Shown in pieces: positions 9,637-21,843 of a DNA stretch of 64,000 nucleotides. Positions within the stretch are counted from its first letter, which is position 1, and the number at the start of each line of letters is the position of its first letter. This DNA comes from Dactylonectria macrodidyma. Its lineage: Eukaryota > Ascomycota > Sordariomycetes > Hypocreales > Nectriaceae. A program made the translations under genes and the position numbers. The stretch covers positions 310,001 through 374,000 of the forward strand of contig JAGMUV010000009.1 of the NCBI GenBank assembly GCA_020744425.1, given 5' to 3'. The notes under the pieces were generated by a model. That model saw only the letters and a program-made list of their open reading frames with translations, did no database searches and had not been told where the DNA came from.

Positions 9637-11785
9637 CTATACGACCACTTCAACCGTTAGGTCCTGCGGCCAACGTGGTTGATCCACGCCATTTGTTCTG
9701 GTACCGATATCATATCCAGGTTCCACCTCGCCATTGGGATACCGCAATACTGGAGCCACGATTCTAATATCTTTATCCACTACCTTGGCATGAGTGGTGG
9801 TGTAGAATTCAGGCCTGAACAGCACTTGAGGCTTGGATTTTACAAGCAGACCGAGCACTTTCGGGAGAGTGTACTGCATATTGTGGAAGTGGCGAAAAAC
9901 TTGACGGCCGTTGCGAGTCCAGAGCTCCTCCCACACTTTGTCAGGGTAGACACCGCAACTATCAACGAGCCATCGAGAATAGTAATTCAAAGCGATCTAA
10001 TCATTAAGCCACACTGTAAGTCAATGCACCGGAAATCGACTGGCCAGCCAGAGCAGGGTAGTTACGTACGTCGACCGTGTAAGATCCTCCCGTCTGTGCC
10101 CGACGGAGCAAGGCCGTCATTATGCCAATGGTGCCCGTAATTCCCGTGCTGTGGTCACCCAGTTGTTATACGACTATTCTCAGTTGCGAGCGCGGGGCTA
10201 CTTACCAATAATCCGAGTTAGGAAACACTGGTGTGACGGGCTCATCGTTTCCCATTGCCTGTCCAAACTGGAACGAGACTCCGCAGGACTACCTTTGCGA
10301 TCAGTGGCAGAGGCCGTGAAGCTGAACTGACGTGGGTCAACCTACGGCGTCGCTGATTTGCTGCCAGCCACTCCGCTGTGACCAAGGGCCCTGCCAGCCA
10401 TATGTATTGAGTCGGGCGTAGACGATTCCTCGTTCTCGTTGTTTGCAAAGCGCAAGTATGTCTTGTTCTCCAAAGCCATACTTGTCAAGCGCACCAGGTC
10501 GATAGCCCTGTAAAAAGACATCCGCTTCCATGATCAGATCCCGAAGCTTCTGCCGGTCTTCTGGCTGACGTAAATCTAGAAGGGCATTCCACTTGCCCAC
10601 GTTTAGGTCAACGTGCAAAGCTGAGGTGTCAGGGAGGTGCGGCGCCGCAATGCGCATGACGTGAGCCCCTAGTTCGGCCAGGCCTCGCGATGCCGCAGGC
10701 GCCGCGATCACCCGTGTTAGATCAAGCACCTTGAGTCCAGCCAGAGGCCTCACGGCTGAGGTCCGTGGGCTGTCTGGCCACCACGAGGGCCCCTGAACAA
10801 GATTTCTGTGATGATGAATCTCAAAGAGCCCCACGTGAGTATTGCTTTTCCCCTGTTCGCTGTTGCGGTATTCATCTGCTGTATAGCAGATTGTCCCCGC
10901 CTGGCGGAAGACATCGGATACTTTATGCTGCAGCTCGTTTGAACTGATCTTCCCGACAGCCTCAACAAACGTAGGCCAGGCTTCTTCGAGCGTTTTGGCA
11001 GGAGTTGTGATGGGGAGGCCGAGGCTCTTCAGGGTAGGCTCTGGATTCAAGGACCCTAACGGTCGGGGAAACACTGTTAGCCGAACAAAGCATTTCTAAA
11101 AAGTCTCGTCGACTTGGTGAAGTGAAGTCTAACAGCTAACAATAAGTGGTCAGAGTAACAGGGAGTCTGCAACTCACCATGGATATGGAAGAATTTTTCA
11201 TCTTTGCACTTGTATATATTGGTGGCTGAGGAGGCGTGAGGCGTAGCCACGGCGCCATATTTATCCCAGCTTGGGAAAAGTTTGGCGAGTCTGGCACGAA
11301 ACTCAGATTCCTGAATTGAAGCTGCTGTCATCTTTTCACCGTCGGGGTCCACGGTCCAAAGTAAAGCGGACATGATGAACAGTTGTGCATGGTCTCTGTT
11401 CGTCATTCGTCAGCTACCTGATACAGTCATTCGGGGATCCAATTCCGTACGTATCAATCTTGACATGGGGAGCTTCAATTCCATATTTCCGCTTGAGAAG
11501 CACATTGATTATGGTGGCTTCATAAGCTTTCAAGGCTGTAACGCTCTCTGCAAAACGCCAGTTGACGGGGATGCTTGGGTTAGAGCTGCCTTCAAACTGA
11601 ATGTTGCGTGCGCATTCGACTGCCTCTGTTGGCAACTCCTTCATTACCAAGGGATTACCCAGAACACCATCACGAAATACAGCTTCAGCATTTTGTGGGA
11701 CTGAATAACTAGTGGTCGACAGGTTAGGAGACTTTATGATGTTCGGCATGGTGTTCAGCGTGACACAGATAAAGGGGCTATTCAA
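9637..11785 (-). CDS. CaiB/BaiF (family III) CoA-transferase-like protein
   Basis: Six exons (11785..11451, 11395..11178, 11055..10346, 10288..10206, 10148..10070, 9996..9637) give 594 residues; all five introns are GT-AG. The spliced junctions restore VKIDTDHAQLFIMSAL, HIHGSLNPEPTLK, ISDASCGVSFQFG, NSDYCTGITG and VDIALNYYSRWL. The protein shows the duplicated architecture of fungal family III CoA-transferases/racemases, with GLKVLDLTRVIAAPAASRGLAELGA opening the classical CaiB domain, then FLQGYRPGALDKYG. It should move CoA between carboxylic acids or act as an acyl-CoA racemase. An alternative start is the second methionine (MPNIIKSPN, 12 residues in). It lies beside AtuA, in the opposite orientation and separated only by the decayed transposon, suggesting a shared acyl-CoA pathway. 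The specific acid substrate cannot be told. Confidence 0.85.
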
Positions 11786-12669
11786 GGCTTTCGAAATGTG
11801 GAACTTGCTCTTACTTAGTTTTTGTCCCTTTCTTCTGCTTTAAGAATATCCTGTGTAGTTGCTAGATTTGGAAAATTACATTACATCAGAGTCAAAGCCT
11901 TGAAAGTGGGGGAAGGGGGGCCAGCCTCCTGAGCCGTGAAGTGCGGGTCCTTCTCCACCACATGCGTCGTCTAGAACGACGCCCATCACTCATTCGTGCT
12001 GTCGCGGAAGCGGAAGCGGAAGCGGAATAAGGACAGACGTTATCTGGAGAGTCTGGGGTGTAGGCATCCTAAGCCCAAAGGGGCACGCAACATACTTCGT
12101 AACTCGGCAAATTCAGTCTTGGCAAAAGAATAACGAAAAGCCGCCCGGTAAATCGCCCGGCAATCTGTGGTCGTCACACTCCTTTAATTTATGCAACTGC
12201 GAGGTGACTCAGTGTGACTTTGTGCATGATGGTCGGAGACACAACTAATGTCAATCCCGCTTTCACGAAAAATAGATTTACCAGTTTTTTTTTTACAATA
12301 ACTCCTTCTGCTTTTCTAGAAAATAGAGTGCATTTAATATCGGGGAACCCGGCATCCCTAGATGCCAATTCAATGTCGAGGATGCATTGTGCGTCCTGAT
12401 GAATAAATATCACGCTGCGTCATTTTGGCGGACCTCAAACAAGATCTAAATAGCTTTTCTCATAATTCTCATTCAGGACCGAAAAATGCGTGTGAAGATA
12501 TAATGCAGCCCTCCGGGAACAACCATAGAGTTGGTTGATCCACCTCATAACAGTTCGCAGCATCTTGAGGGGAATGTCAAAAGGTGCCGCTAAAAGCTTT
12601 CATTCCTGCGGTAGCAAATATCATCCTAGGGTTACTTTTCTTGAGCCGCCGGTAACCACTTATGGGGAG
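11786..12669. other. Intergenic with short GCGGAA repeat
   Basis: The promoter side of the CoA-transferase faces the 3' end of the bZIP gene. A small hexanucleotide repeat (GCGGAA, about four units) lies near 12004..12028. No gene is recognised. Confidence 0.5.
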
Positions 12670-14439
12670 TCACCTCAACAAGGCGAATGCTGCATTGTCC
12701 ATAAGAGGCATGCCTTCCCCGAGGTCAAACTCCCTTGTTTTGCATATATATCCCGTCCCTATCTCCTGATCGTGCCCATTCATTGCGCTACCACGATTGA
12801 TTTCTAGCTCCTTCTGCCCCCACGCACAAGCCCCAATGTTCGTATCCAAGTTAGAGGCGAGGTGGGATGAGCCTTGGCTGTATTCCCAAGCACCCATGTT
12901 AGTTACTATCACTTCAGTTTCTGCCCGGATAACTTCCACAGAAGGCGTTGAAGACTTTTCGTTCACCGAAACAGCAAATGTGAAAGCCTCCGGGAAGGAT
13001 CTCATGAACTGTGAGTCAACTTGAATATTTTCCAAAGCAAATATATGTGTCTGGAATTCGGGATCTAAAACTAGATCCGTTTGAGTCTTGTTTGTTGTAA
13101 TCAGCGGTCTCGGCCACGTCCGCCATTTAGCATCGACGTGTGTACTAGCTAGGAGCGTGGAAGCTAGATTGGTTTCTTGAAAATCCCCGTAGAAGTGTAC
13201 AAGCCGATTTCGTAGCAAGGGCCACGGGAGAAAATCTACCCAAGGTGGATGTGAATGGGCGAACTGGGCTGGTAAGGGTCGAATCCAAGGCGGGCAGCGA
13301 GCCAAATTCTGTGGCGTGGGGAATATCAATATCTGAGTGCGTCGTCAGGTCTTAGCACTCATATCGTGGTCTCAGAGCGAGGAGTGCCAGCTTACAGACA
13401 ACAACGTGTAGATGGCCCAAAACATGACTAGGCGTTCAACGTAGGACTCAGTGGCCCAGCCTCGCACTGCTTCAGTGGCGATGGCGATCATTTCTCTTCT
13501 CTTTTTACATATGACATCGAGAAAGACATCGCCATGGAACTCTGTGGTCGCGGTATTCCAACTTGAAGGTGGGAGAAGGTCATGAAGAATCCTCGAGAAG
13601 AAGTCTGGTGATCGAACCTGACGTGTAAGCGTTGCGTGGTCCTGGATCTGGCTGGGATAGCGGTTGATATGTAGCATGGAGCAGGCGAGTTTGAATATGG
13701 AAACCGGTTTGCCGCGATTGGTGGTGGGCTGCCACTCGGAAATGGCAGCAAGCATCTGGTTATCGGTAAAATCTAGAGTGTACCCGCTCTGGCCTAAAAA
13801 GTGACTGATTTCTGTGAATGGCGACGGCTCAGAAGCTAAACGCATTCGCAAATTGCACTCGGAGTCAATCGGAGATGTGATTTCGGGCAAACTGTTGAGC
13901 GGCGAACGAGAGATCTCGGCAGCGTCCTCCATGTGCACCGACGCCGACGCTCTTGTACTGGTCTCTCCGCGCTCTACACAAGCCATGGCACTGCGTCCCT
14001 CGATTTTGGAGAAGCCAAAGGCAGAAAAAAAGGTATCAAGCGATGCCTCTAAGTTCTCCTTTTGGGTCCGCAACATGCGGTTTTGCTCAAGCAGAGACAT
14101 GACAAGGCGATCTGGGGTGGCCAGCAACTGGAGACGTTCCTCTAGCTCGGCTATCCTCTCCTTGGTGTTGTTTCGTGCAATGCGATGGCTCTGTCGGTCA
14201 GTATGTCTCCTTTTCCTTAGCTGCTTCTCGCTCAGCCTCGACTTCCATGACGAGCCTTGAGAGGGGCTGTTCGCAGATGTTGATAATGGCTCTGAAGACA
14301 TTAAGACCGTCTTAGCCCGGGAACATGCGAAGGGAGACGTGAGGGCAACACCGGAATTTAGGAATAGGTAGAAGGGAGGCGGGGACCTGAGGGAACAAGA
14401 GTTGATGTGTACTGACGTAAGCAATTTGCTAGCAGACAA
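12670..14439 (-). CDS. bZIP transcription factor with DUF3425 domain
   Basis: Two exons (14439..13396 and 13332..12670) joined over a 63-bp intron give 568 residues; the junction reads YTLLSILIFPTPQNL. A basic region, RKRRHTDRQSHRIARNNTKE, runs straight into a leucine zipper start (RIAELEERLQLL). The C-terminal half is the DUF3425 domain of fungal bZIP regulators (PPWIRPLPAQFAHSHPPWVD, LPWPLLRNRL). The protein should bind DNA as a dimer. The first 46 residues are not typical, and a start at 14301 (MSSEPLSTSANSP) is equally likely, giving 522 residues. It is divergent from the Zn2Cys6 regulator at 15260, and the two share an 820-bp promoter region. It may control the flanking CoA-transferase and oxidoreductase genes. 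Confidence 0.88.
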
Positions 14440-15259
14440 AGTTTAAGCTGGTGTTAGATCCGTCACGACTAATTCGATTACATCGATAGTCTGCTATAGG
14501 GATGTTGTTGAGGGAAAAGATTGATGATTGTCTTAACTCCGGTGCTTCCGGGAAAAGGGGTATTTGCGTCATGTCTCGCCCCGCCCCCCCCCCCCCCCTT
14601 CCTGACTAAGGTCAGGATATCAATCTATCGAAGGTTTCGTAACACAGGGTCACAATCCAACAGCTGGTCAAAGCCTCGAAGTCGGCTGTATGACACGAGC
14701 CCCCGTCAAGGCCCATGCCAATCGGACCGAGTCACCAAATGCCGAGACATGAATATGGAGGTCACTAGCTGCCGCCATTACAACCCCTGCATTCTTACCG
14801 GGTACCCCGCGCTTCTGTAACAAATGTTGGACCTGATACGGCCAAATTTGATCAGGGTGATAATTAGCGTTCAATATGATATGAAGCCTAAAGATGATTC
14901 TTGTATTGATCCTGGATACCTCCGGCCCCCTCTTTTCTCAGAGGGGTTTTCAAGTCATCTGACTAAGGCTAGGATATTGGTGTATCAGAGATTTATGCAA
15001 ATTCGGGTCTTATGCCGCCACACGAGGGGTCACTTCAACAACAATCTTACGCCCTAGGCCTCTTGCAAGGTGTACTAACTTGTCCTGGCTGGGCGGCGAA
15101 CCTCTTCATTCATTCCGCGTCTCCGCTGAGCAAAACGACCTCTGCCACTTCGTTCCTTTGTGAACTCTTCGTCCTGCCCCCCAACCAGCCTGTTCTTCAC
15201 GCCGATTTGCTACGTCCTCCAGGCAGTAATCCACCTCGAAGGGTGTTGGAACAATAGGG
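14440..15259. promoter_or_regulatory. Divergent promoter region of two regulators
   Basis: The bZIP gene and the Zn2Cys6 gene are transcribed away from this stretch. It contains a run of 15 C (14584..14598) and a diverged direct repeat: about 14602..14650 (CTGACTAAGGTCAGGATATC) resembles 14959..15000 (CTGACTAAGGCTAGGATATT). No protein-coding frame is credible. Confidence 0.5.
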
Positions 15260-17725
15260 ATGAGTCAGCCTGCAAGGAAACGTTCACCTTATGCTAGCTC
15301 CGCCTGGTGAGTGTCGATACGCTTGGCCCAAAACTTGTTGTCTCGTTCTCATAGGAAGATGTAACTCATATCGGCCTAGTTTGGAGTGTCAGAGGCGCAA
15401 AGTTAAGGTACCGTATCGGAGTTCATACAATACATTGCAGGAGCATGGTTGACAAGACCTGCTCTATAGTGTGTCGGAGGCGGAAACACTTCCTGTTCAA
15501 GATGTTCCAGAGCCAATCTTGACTGTGTTTATAACCCAAGTCTGCGCAAGAGGAAGAGGGCAGACGGTACCTCTACAAGCACATCGACGGCACAAATGGA
15601 AATTACTATCTCACGTCAACACCAGCGAAATTCAGAATCTCCTCGGGGCTCAAATCGGTCACCCCAAGACACCCACACCACTCATGCTGATGGAATCCTG
15701 AGTGAGATGGATGATCCGCCATCGATAGGACATCAAGTCCCGATCGGTATTACACTCAATGTGCCGGATTTAATAGAAGCCATCGCGAGAGTCGAGGACG
15801 AGCCGGAGAGCGCCGATATGCAACTGACATGTCAACCGTCGGAAGTCGCCATCGATATCCCGCAAGAGTACCCAAACATGGCTGAAGACGCAAACGACAA
15901 CACAGCAACCAGCGATTACACAACCATCCATTGGGGCTTCGATACCCCAACCAACAAGCTTGCGCACTCCCTGGGCATTTTTGATGCCCCACCTCTCAAC
16001 CAGTTACCTGACGAAACCCTTACCTTCAATGCATCGCTTCTGCAAGATCTCGCGCCATGCAGCTTTTTGCATGAATCCATCACCTTTCCCAGATGCTGTA
16101 AGGCGGATCTCGAGTTGTGGTCTGGACCGGACCTAGATTTTGCAAAAGGACAGATCAGCCGATTTTTCGAGTACATCAATCCGCATTGTGAGTCTTAGCA
16201 AGCCATTTCCTCAAATCCCTCAGCCTTTTCAAACGTTGACAGGGAAAAGATCCATGTTCCAATGAATCCCAATTCCTTTCTCGGCTAGAGGAGTACCTAC
16301 ATGGGGGAAACTCGAATCCCAGCATCGAAGCAATTCAACTCGTAGCGCACGTACGCTTAATTACTGCACTGATGTTTGTGCTGGAAAGTCAAGACTTTCA
16401 TTCCTCTGAGCCGCCCGGCTGGTGGGAGTTCAAGTCGGCAACGCACCTGCTCAGCCATGCCATGTCGCAAGCCCGAGGCGATGTGAACATGATCCCATGT
16501 TTAATCATCAAAGCCACGTATCTTCTTCGGATCGAGGATCTCAATGCCGCACACGAGGCAGTCAGCCAAGCGGTGTGTCTATGCTACCGGACCAATCTAC
16601 ATAACCAGCCCGCCTGGCGTGACTGCAGCCCATTTGAGGTTCACATCCGTCAACGGATATTCTGGTCGCTCTTTTGTCTCGAACGAAACATTAATCAGTT
16701 GCGCTGTGTTCCCTCTTTAATTGCCGAAAACGAGATCCGCGTTGACTTGCCTGCGATGCTCGACGATCGAGTGCTTGGTCATAGTGAGCGGCTACCAAAC
16801 GAGACGCCACGGAGTTCTTTCGGGCCGTATTTTCATAGCACCGTTATGTTGACTCGCTTAACGTCCGAGACTTGGAGGGCTATGTTTGGTGCTCACGCCA
16901 AGCGTCCGATCAAGGAAGACTTCATCGCCGCTATGGATGCGAAGGCTCAACAGTTGCTCGAGTCTCTCCCCGAGCAGCTTCAATGGTGGTCCCACGCCGG
17001 GAAAATTGACAAGGCCATGTCACCTCCCTCGTTTATCAGATATCAGGCTTTGCTCTTGCGACTGGTAGGTTCATCCGAACACAGGTACTTGACATCGCTG
17101 AAGGACTGACACATTCCAGCGTACGAACCACTTGCGGCTTCTCCTTCGCAGAAGGGACTTGGCTGAGCTATCGTTCATAGCAAAGAACGACGCAATATGC
17201 CTCTCGGTTGCGTCCGACTCCATTGACGTCATTCACGTGTTTCACTGCTCTTCTCTCCACGCGCCTGGTGATAGATTTTTCTACCTCTTCTATCTCACGG
17301 GCGCCCTTGTAGCGCTCGCAGGAATCATGCTGTCCGAAAACCAGGCCAGTCGACGTCAGGAAGATGCAGTCGAGTCTTTTCAAAAGGCGACAAATGTAAT
17401 GCGGAGCCTTGCCTCAGGCTTGCGGGTTGCGCGGACAGTCCTTGAGAGACTGGATAATGTTCTTCGTGCTGTTGCCATCAAATTTGGCTTGACAGAGTTG
17501 AGGCACGAAGCAACAACACCTCCGGAAGGGGACAGATTAAACGAAATGATGTTTGAATCAGACATCTGGACCTCGCACGCAGAAGGCCATAATTCCTGCG
17601 GAGGTACAAGGCCAGAACTTATGCCTAGTTTGTACCCATCTTATGCTGAAGATGATACATCTGAGCGGTTGATTTACATGCCATGCTTGGATTCGCCTAT
17701 ACGTACATTGGAGGCTGAGGACTGA
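15260..17725 (+). CDS. Zn2Cys6 transcription factor with fungal-specific domain
   Basis: Five exons (15260..15306, 15380..15407, 15470..16187, 16250..17064, 17120..17725) give 737 residues. The zinc cluster is assembled from three exons, the second only 28 nt: Cys16, Cys19, Cys26, Cys34, Cys37 and Cys44, spaced C-x2-C-x6-C-x7-C-x2-C-x6-C. The basic segment is QRRKVK, followed by the linker RKRKRADG. The middle (about 300-500) is the fungal-specific regulatory domain, with YRTNLHNQPAWRDCSPFEVH and RQRIFWSLFCLERNINQL. The junction at 16187/16250 uses an AAG acceptor, giving INPHYPCSN; it is the least certain. The protein should bind CGG-type sites. It is tail-to-tail with the P450 gene and may control the P450, aldo-keto reductase and dehydrogenase that follow. 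Confidence 0.88.
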
Positions 17726-17914
17726 TCAAAGGATTCGGGCAAACATCTAAAAACACCAATTTTAGCTAACTTATATGTAAAATGTTTCACACTTCTTCTA
17801 GGGTTCCCATTCAGGTGGCATCAAGCGACTCAACCGCACCGATGACAAAGAGCTTTCCTGTTGCGCAGCGAATTTTAAAGAAAATTTGCTTCTCAGTCAG
17901 TTTATGAGTCTACT

Positions 17915-19685
17915 TTAGACCTTCTGCGACTCCTTCGAGAGCATTCCATTCTTGTCCACTTTGATGTTACCCAACCAGTAGCCATCAACTTCTGCAGACT
18001 TCCATTCGTCCCTCACCACCTTCTCCCGTTGTGGGCTTCTTGGGACAAACCTAAGACTGTAACTTTTCGGGACTACAATAGATGCATGTATGTATGCTTC
18101 GTCTGACACGTCCACGAGAATCTCCTGCCCATGTTCATCCAATGCCGGCTTCAGCTCGAAGGCCCACAGTATTCTCGCTGCCACAATAAACAAGCTATTC
18201 TCCGCCAGATGGACTCCTGGGCACATGCGTCGACCGGAGCCAAATGCGTATGTCACGCGCTTTTTGGTATCGGGGTTGGTAAGAGATGTACCGAAACGAA
18301 CTGTGGAACCCAAATGTCTCTCAGGCCGGAACTCGAACGGATCCTCATAAGTGTCATCAAAATGAGTGGCAACCATGCTGTACCCGATTGTAGTGCCGTT
18401 GGGGATAAAGTAGTCTTTGTACACGACGTCTCCAGTGGTGGAATGAACAAGGGCAAACGCTGCCACAGGTCGAAATCGCAGTACTTCCTTGGTTATGGCG
18501 GAGATGTAGGGGAGGTTCTCCATGTCGCTAAATGTCGGGCTCCGGCCCTCACCAACTACCCGACTAAGCTCTTCATGGGCTGCAGCTTGGACACGTGGGT
18601 TTGCCGCCACATATTTCCAGATGGAGTTGAGGAGGCCTGCAGTAGTTTCGGATCCAGCCTCAATCACAGCTGTTTTTTCTCACGTTAGTTAAATTTCCAT
18701 GATCGAGGACCGGGTACGAAAACTTACACCCAGCAACAAACGCTGCTTGAACATCGCTGATACCTCTTCTCTGGGTTTCTTCCTCTGCAATCTGCTTGAC
18801 AAAACAGTCAGGCGCAGTGCCGTTGTCTAGTTCCTTCAGTAGCCCTCCGTATAGTCGCGTCCAGATCTTCTCCTGGCCGTAGTAGTATTCCTTGGCTTTC
18901 TTTCTCCACGTTTGCATCCACATGGGCAATTTAGCCAGCACAGGAAAGCTGTCAACGAGAAACCCGCGGGGAAGAACTAGCTGGCCCATTTCTCCCATAG
19001 CTTTGTATACTTGCTTGATATCTTCATGGTTCTAAGGCACCGATCAATCAGAACGTTGAAAAACAACTGGAGTGTTGGTTGCTGTTTGGGCACTTACCGA
19101 GGTTGGCATACGCTTTCCATATGTTACGGTCATCATCACCGACGTGGTGTACCTTCTGGTATGGTCATAGAAGGATTTGCTATCCTCATTGTTCGTGAGA
19201 ATATCGAATGCTAGTTGTTTAGACTCGAATTCCTGACTTGGCCTTACGGCATCGGAAGCTTTCGGAGTTGTCGTCTTATGAACGATGGCTCGAAGTTGCC
19301 TCCACTTTTGGCCGTATGGCATCATGAGCATTCTGAAGCCGCCAGAGATTACCTCATTCATTGCAGGTAATGGCATCCTGCTGGAGGTGACAGCGGATTG
19401 CCGTTCAAAAACATCCTTGATCGCTTCACGAGTGCCGAACATGACTATTCGCATGCCTCTGACATTTAGTTCATAGATTTCGCCATACTGCTTAGCCCAC
19501 TTGATTGTCGTCTTTTGTGGATGCTTTCCTAGTTGGAAGGTGTTTCCCACGATTGGCCATCCTGGCACGCGAGGAATGGGCCGATACCCTTTGGGTGTTC
19601 GCTTCCGCTCTAGGACGTGTTGAAGGGTAAGATAGGCGAGGACAATAATTGCCCCGTATACAACATAGCTGGAGTCAACAGCCAT
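17915..19685 (-). CDS. Cytochrome P450 monooxygenase
   Basis: Three exons (19685..19098, 19031..18728, 18669..17915) give 548 residues. An N-terminal membrane anchor (YVVYGAIIVLAYLTLQHVL) is followed by the proline-rich hinge RPIPRVPGWPIVGN. The I-helix oxygen-activation motif is EAGSETTAG, the ExxR pair is in KEVLRFRP, the PERF-like motif is FRPERHLG, and the haem loop FGSGRRMCPG puts the iron ligand at Cys447. All key residues are present. The intron 18727..18670 uses donor GTAAGT to give FVAGSVIEAGSETT. The protein should be an ER-bound monooxygenase fed by a P450 reductase. The layout resembles microsomal fungal P450s of secondary metabolism, but I cannot name the CYP family or substrate. 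It is divergent from the aldo-keto reductase, with a 469-bp shared promoter. Confidence 0.93.
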
Positions 19686-20154
19686 TTGACTTTGAATGCC
19701 TCAGACCCTGGGATGACGCAGTTTGGTGATAGGAAGATGATAAAACACAAAGAATGAGTCGAGATCAGCTGGTTGTAGCAAGGTCACTCTGCGGCACTTA
19801 TTCTAATAGGCCGAAGAGAACATTCCGTCGATTCAGGAATAATTTTACCGGTGAGCAAGGAGCAAGTTTCACAAAGTCACCTCCGGAATCGACACAAAAA
19901 CCTTGCGTCGTCAAGGAAGACATGTCGCTCGGAACGGACCACAAACCCCTGGCGGTGTCTTTGCCTGTCATTCGCAGATCTCATTCAGGGTCTCTCTCGC
20001 GCGGAAGATGAGGCATTGCACACGAAACAACAAGAAGTCAGGAAGCCCAAGTCCTTCTTGTTTCCCAGGAATCTATTTCTACTGCGCATTGATACGAGTG
20101 TACTAGAGCCGAGCCGCCAGTGACAATCGAACCACTGCGATACCGAAATTCGCA
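19686..20154. promoter_or_regulatory. Shared promoter of P450 and aldo-keto reductase
   Basis: These 469 bp separate two divergent oxidoreductase genes, so both promoters must lie here. An imperfect inverted repeat ATTCC-N9-GGAAT lies at 19822..19840, and further CGGAA words lie near 19885 and 19929. These could be sites for a Zn2Cys6 regulator, but no direct evidence exists. Confidence 0.4.
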
Positions 20155-21256
20155 ATGTCTGACAAGCCAGAAACCAAGAAACGGGTCATTCTGGGCCTAA
20201 TGACCGTGGGCCCTGAAGGCACGGAGAGCGAAGGCGCCCGCATCACTTCTCTTGACGAATTCAATAGATGTCTGGCTACTTTTCAGCACAAAGGCTACAA
20301 TGAGGTTGACACTGCTCATCAGTACATGGGCGGCAAACAAGAGGCTTTCACTGCAAAGGCCCGTTGGCGTGAGAGAGGCTTAAGCCTAGCAACAAAGTGG
20401 TACCCAATGAAGCCGGGGGACCACAAGCCAGAGGTACTGAGATCGAAGATTGAAGAATCGCTGAGGGAACTGCAGACTGATCGTGTGGATATTTTTTACC
20501 TACACGGGCCGGATCGGGCGACACCGTTTGAAGAGACGCTTGGTGAGCTCGATGAGTTGTACAAGCAGGGCAAGTTCAAGAAATGGGGCCTCAGCAACTT
20601 CTCCGCTTTCGAAGTGGCCGAGATTGTGACAACATGCAACGAAAGGGGCTGGGTGCGACCCGCTGTCTACCAGGCACTCTACAATGTCATCAGCAAGTCT
20701 TGCGTGGGATTATTTTCTTCCATCGATGAGGACTAACCTGTCTTCAGCACGCAATATCGAATCCGAACTCCTCCCATGTTGCCGCCGCTACGGAATTGAT
20801 GTTGTAATCTTCAACCCAATTGCCGGCGGTTTGCTTTCCGGCAAGTACAAATCTACGAGCGAACCCACATCAGGCCGGTTCAGCGATCAGTTCACAAATC
20901 AGGGACGGTTGTACCGCAGCCGTTACTTCAAACCGAGCGCATTTGCCAGCCTGCGACATATTGAGCCTGTTGTGCAAAAACATGGCATTGCAATGGCAGA
21001 GGTGGCTTTGCGATGGTGTCTTCATCATTCGGCATTGAACCTAGACCAGGGTGGAGGTGATGGCGTCATCATTGGTTTCAGTAGTCATTCGCAGCTAGAA
21101 GAGAACCTGGAAGCGCTGGAGAAGGGGCCGTTACCTGAGGACCTAGTGCAAGCACTAGATCAAGCTTGGCAGATATCAAAGGCGGATGCGACGGATTTCT
21201 GGCATGGAAAACTGGCTTATTCTTACAACACTCGGAAAGTTCTGTTCGGCGAGTAG
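20155..21256 (+). CDS. Aldo-keto reductase, AKR7/aflatoxin-aldehyde reductase-like
   Basis: Two exons (20155..20692 and 20748..21256) give 348 residues. The intron is of GC-AG type: donor GCAAGT, branch-like ACTAAC, acceptor TTCAG. Splicing yields ALYNVITRNIESELLP, the conserved family text. The catalytic tetrad is Asp52, Tyr57 (VDTAHQY), Lys81 (ATKW) and His117 (YLHGPD). The C-terminal part carries FNPIAGGLLSGKY and ALRWCLHHSAL, and IIGFSSHSQLEENL at the cofactor end. It should reduce aldehydes or ketones with NADPH in the cytosol. Within the family the text is closest to AKR7 (aflatoxin B1 aldehyde reductase) proteins, which act on dialdehydes; the real substrate is unknown. It is divergent from the P450 and co-directional with the next dehydrogenase. 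Confidence 0.9.
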
Positions 21257-21843
21257 CTGGCTTGCAGAGCAACGATGCCCAGGTGTCCCAGATAAACATT
21301 GGCAAAAGGATGAAACCCGTGGAAGTACTCTCACCATGTAAACGAACTAACTATCTAATGTCGATGAACTTGTCGCCGTCCTCAAGAGTGCAGCTAAATT
21401 TAGTGCAAAGCGGCTGTATGACGTAAGGAAAGATCAATGAATGGAAATAAACAATTCCGTCATTGTAGGAAGTCTCTCTGCGTTGATCTGATTGTGGGGT
21501 GATTTCAAAGTGCTACTTCCGTGAGCGGAATACGCCAAACATCCATGTCACTTCATCGTGCCTGACGACACTGTAGCGGAATTCACACAGAGCAATTTTG
21601 CAATCGTAGAATGCCGCCACCTGAACGTGAGGACTGAGCCGCAGCTAGCTTCGGTTGATGCCCCAGCAGAGGCCATGAGAGCAATGTTCATTCAACGAGG
21701 TCGGGAGCACCACCAACGCAGTTAAATACCTCAGCCTACTAGGCAATGCAGATTGTCCCAAGCACGCGTGAGCTCTCATTACAGCTTGCCTACAGCCAAC
21801 TCAAACCCATCATAGACAATTTCGCCAAATCTCGCTCGAAAGA
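21257..21843. promoter_or_regulatory. Promoter region of the second dehydrogenase
   Basis: No coding exon is credible here. The perfect inverted repeat listed separately at 21517..21530 lies about 315 bp before the start codon. Confidence 0.45.
21517..21530. promoter_or_regulatory. Inverted repeat TTCCG-N4-CGGAA, possible zinc-cluster site
   Basis: TTCCGTGAGCGGAA is a perfect 5+5 inverted repeat with a 4-base spacer. Zn2Cys6 proteins commonly bind inverted CGG/CCG triplets, and such a regulator is encoded 4 kb upstream. A related but imperfect repeat lies in the P450/aldo-keto reductase promoter. The function is inferred only. Confidence 0.35.
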
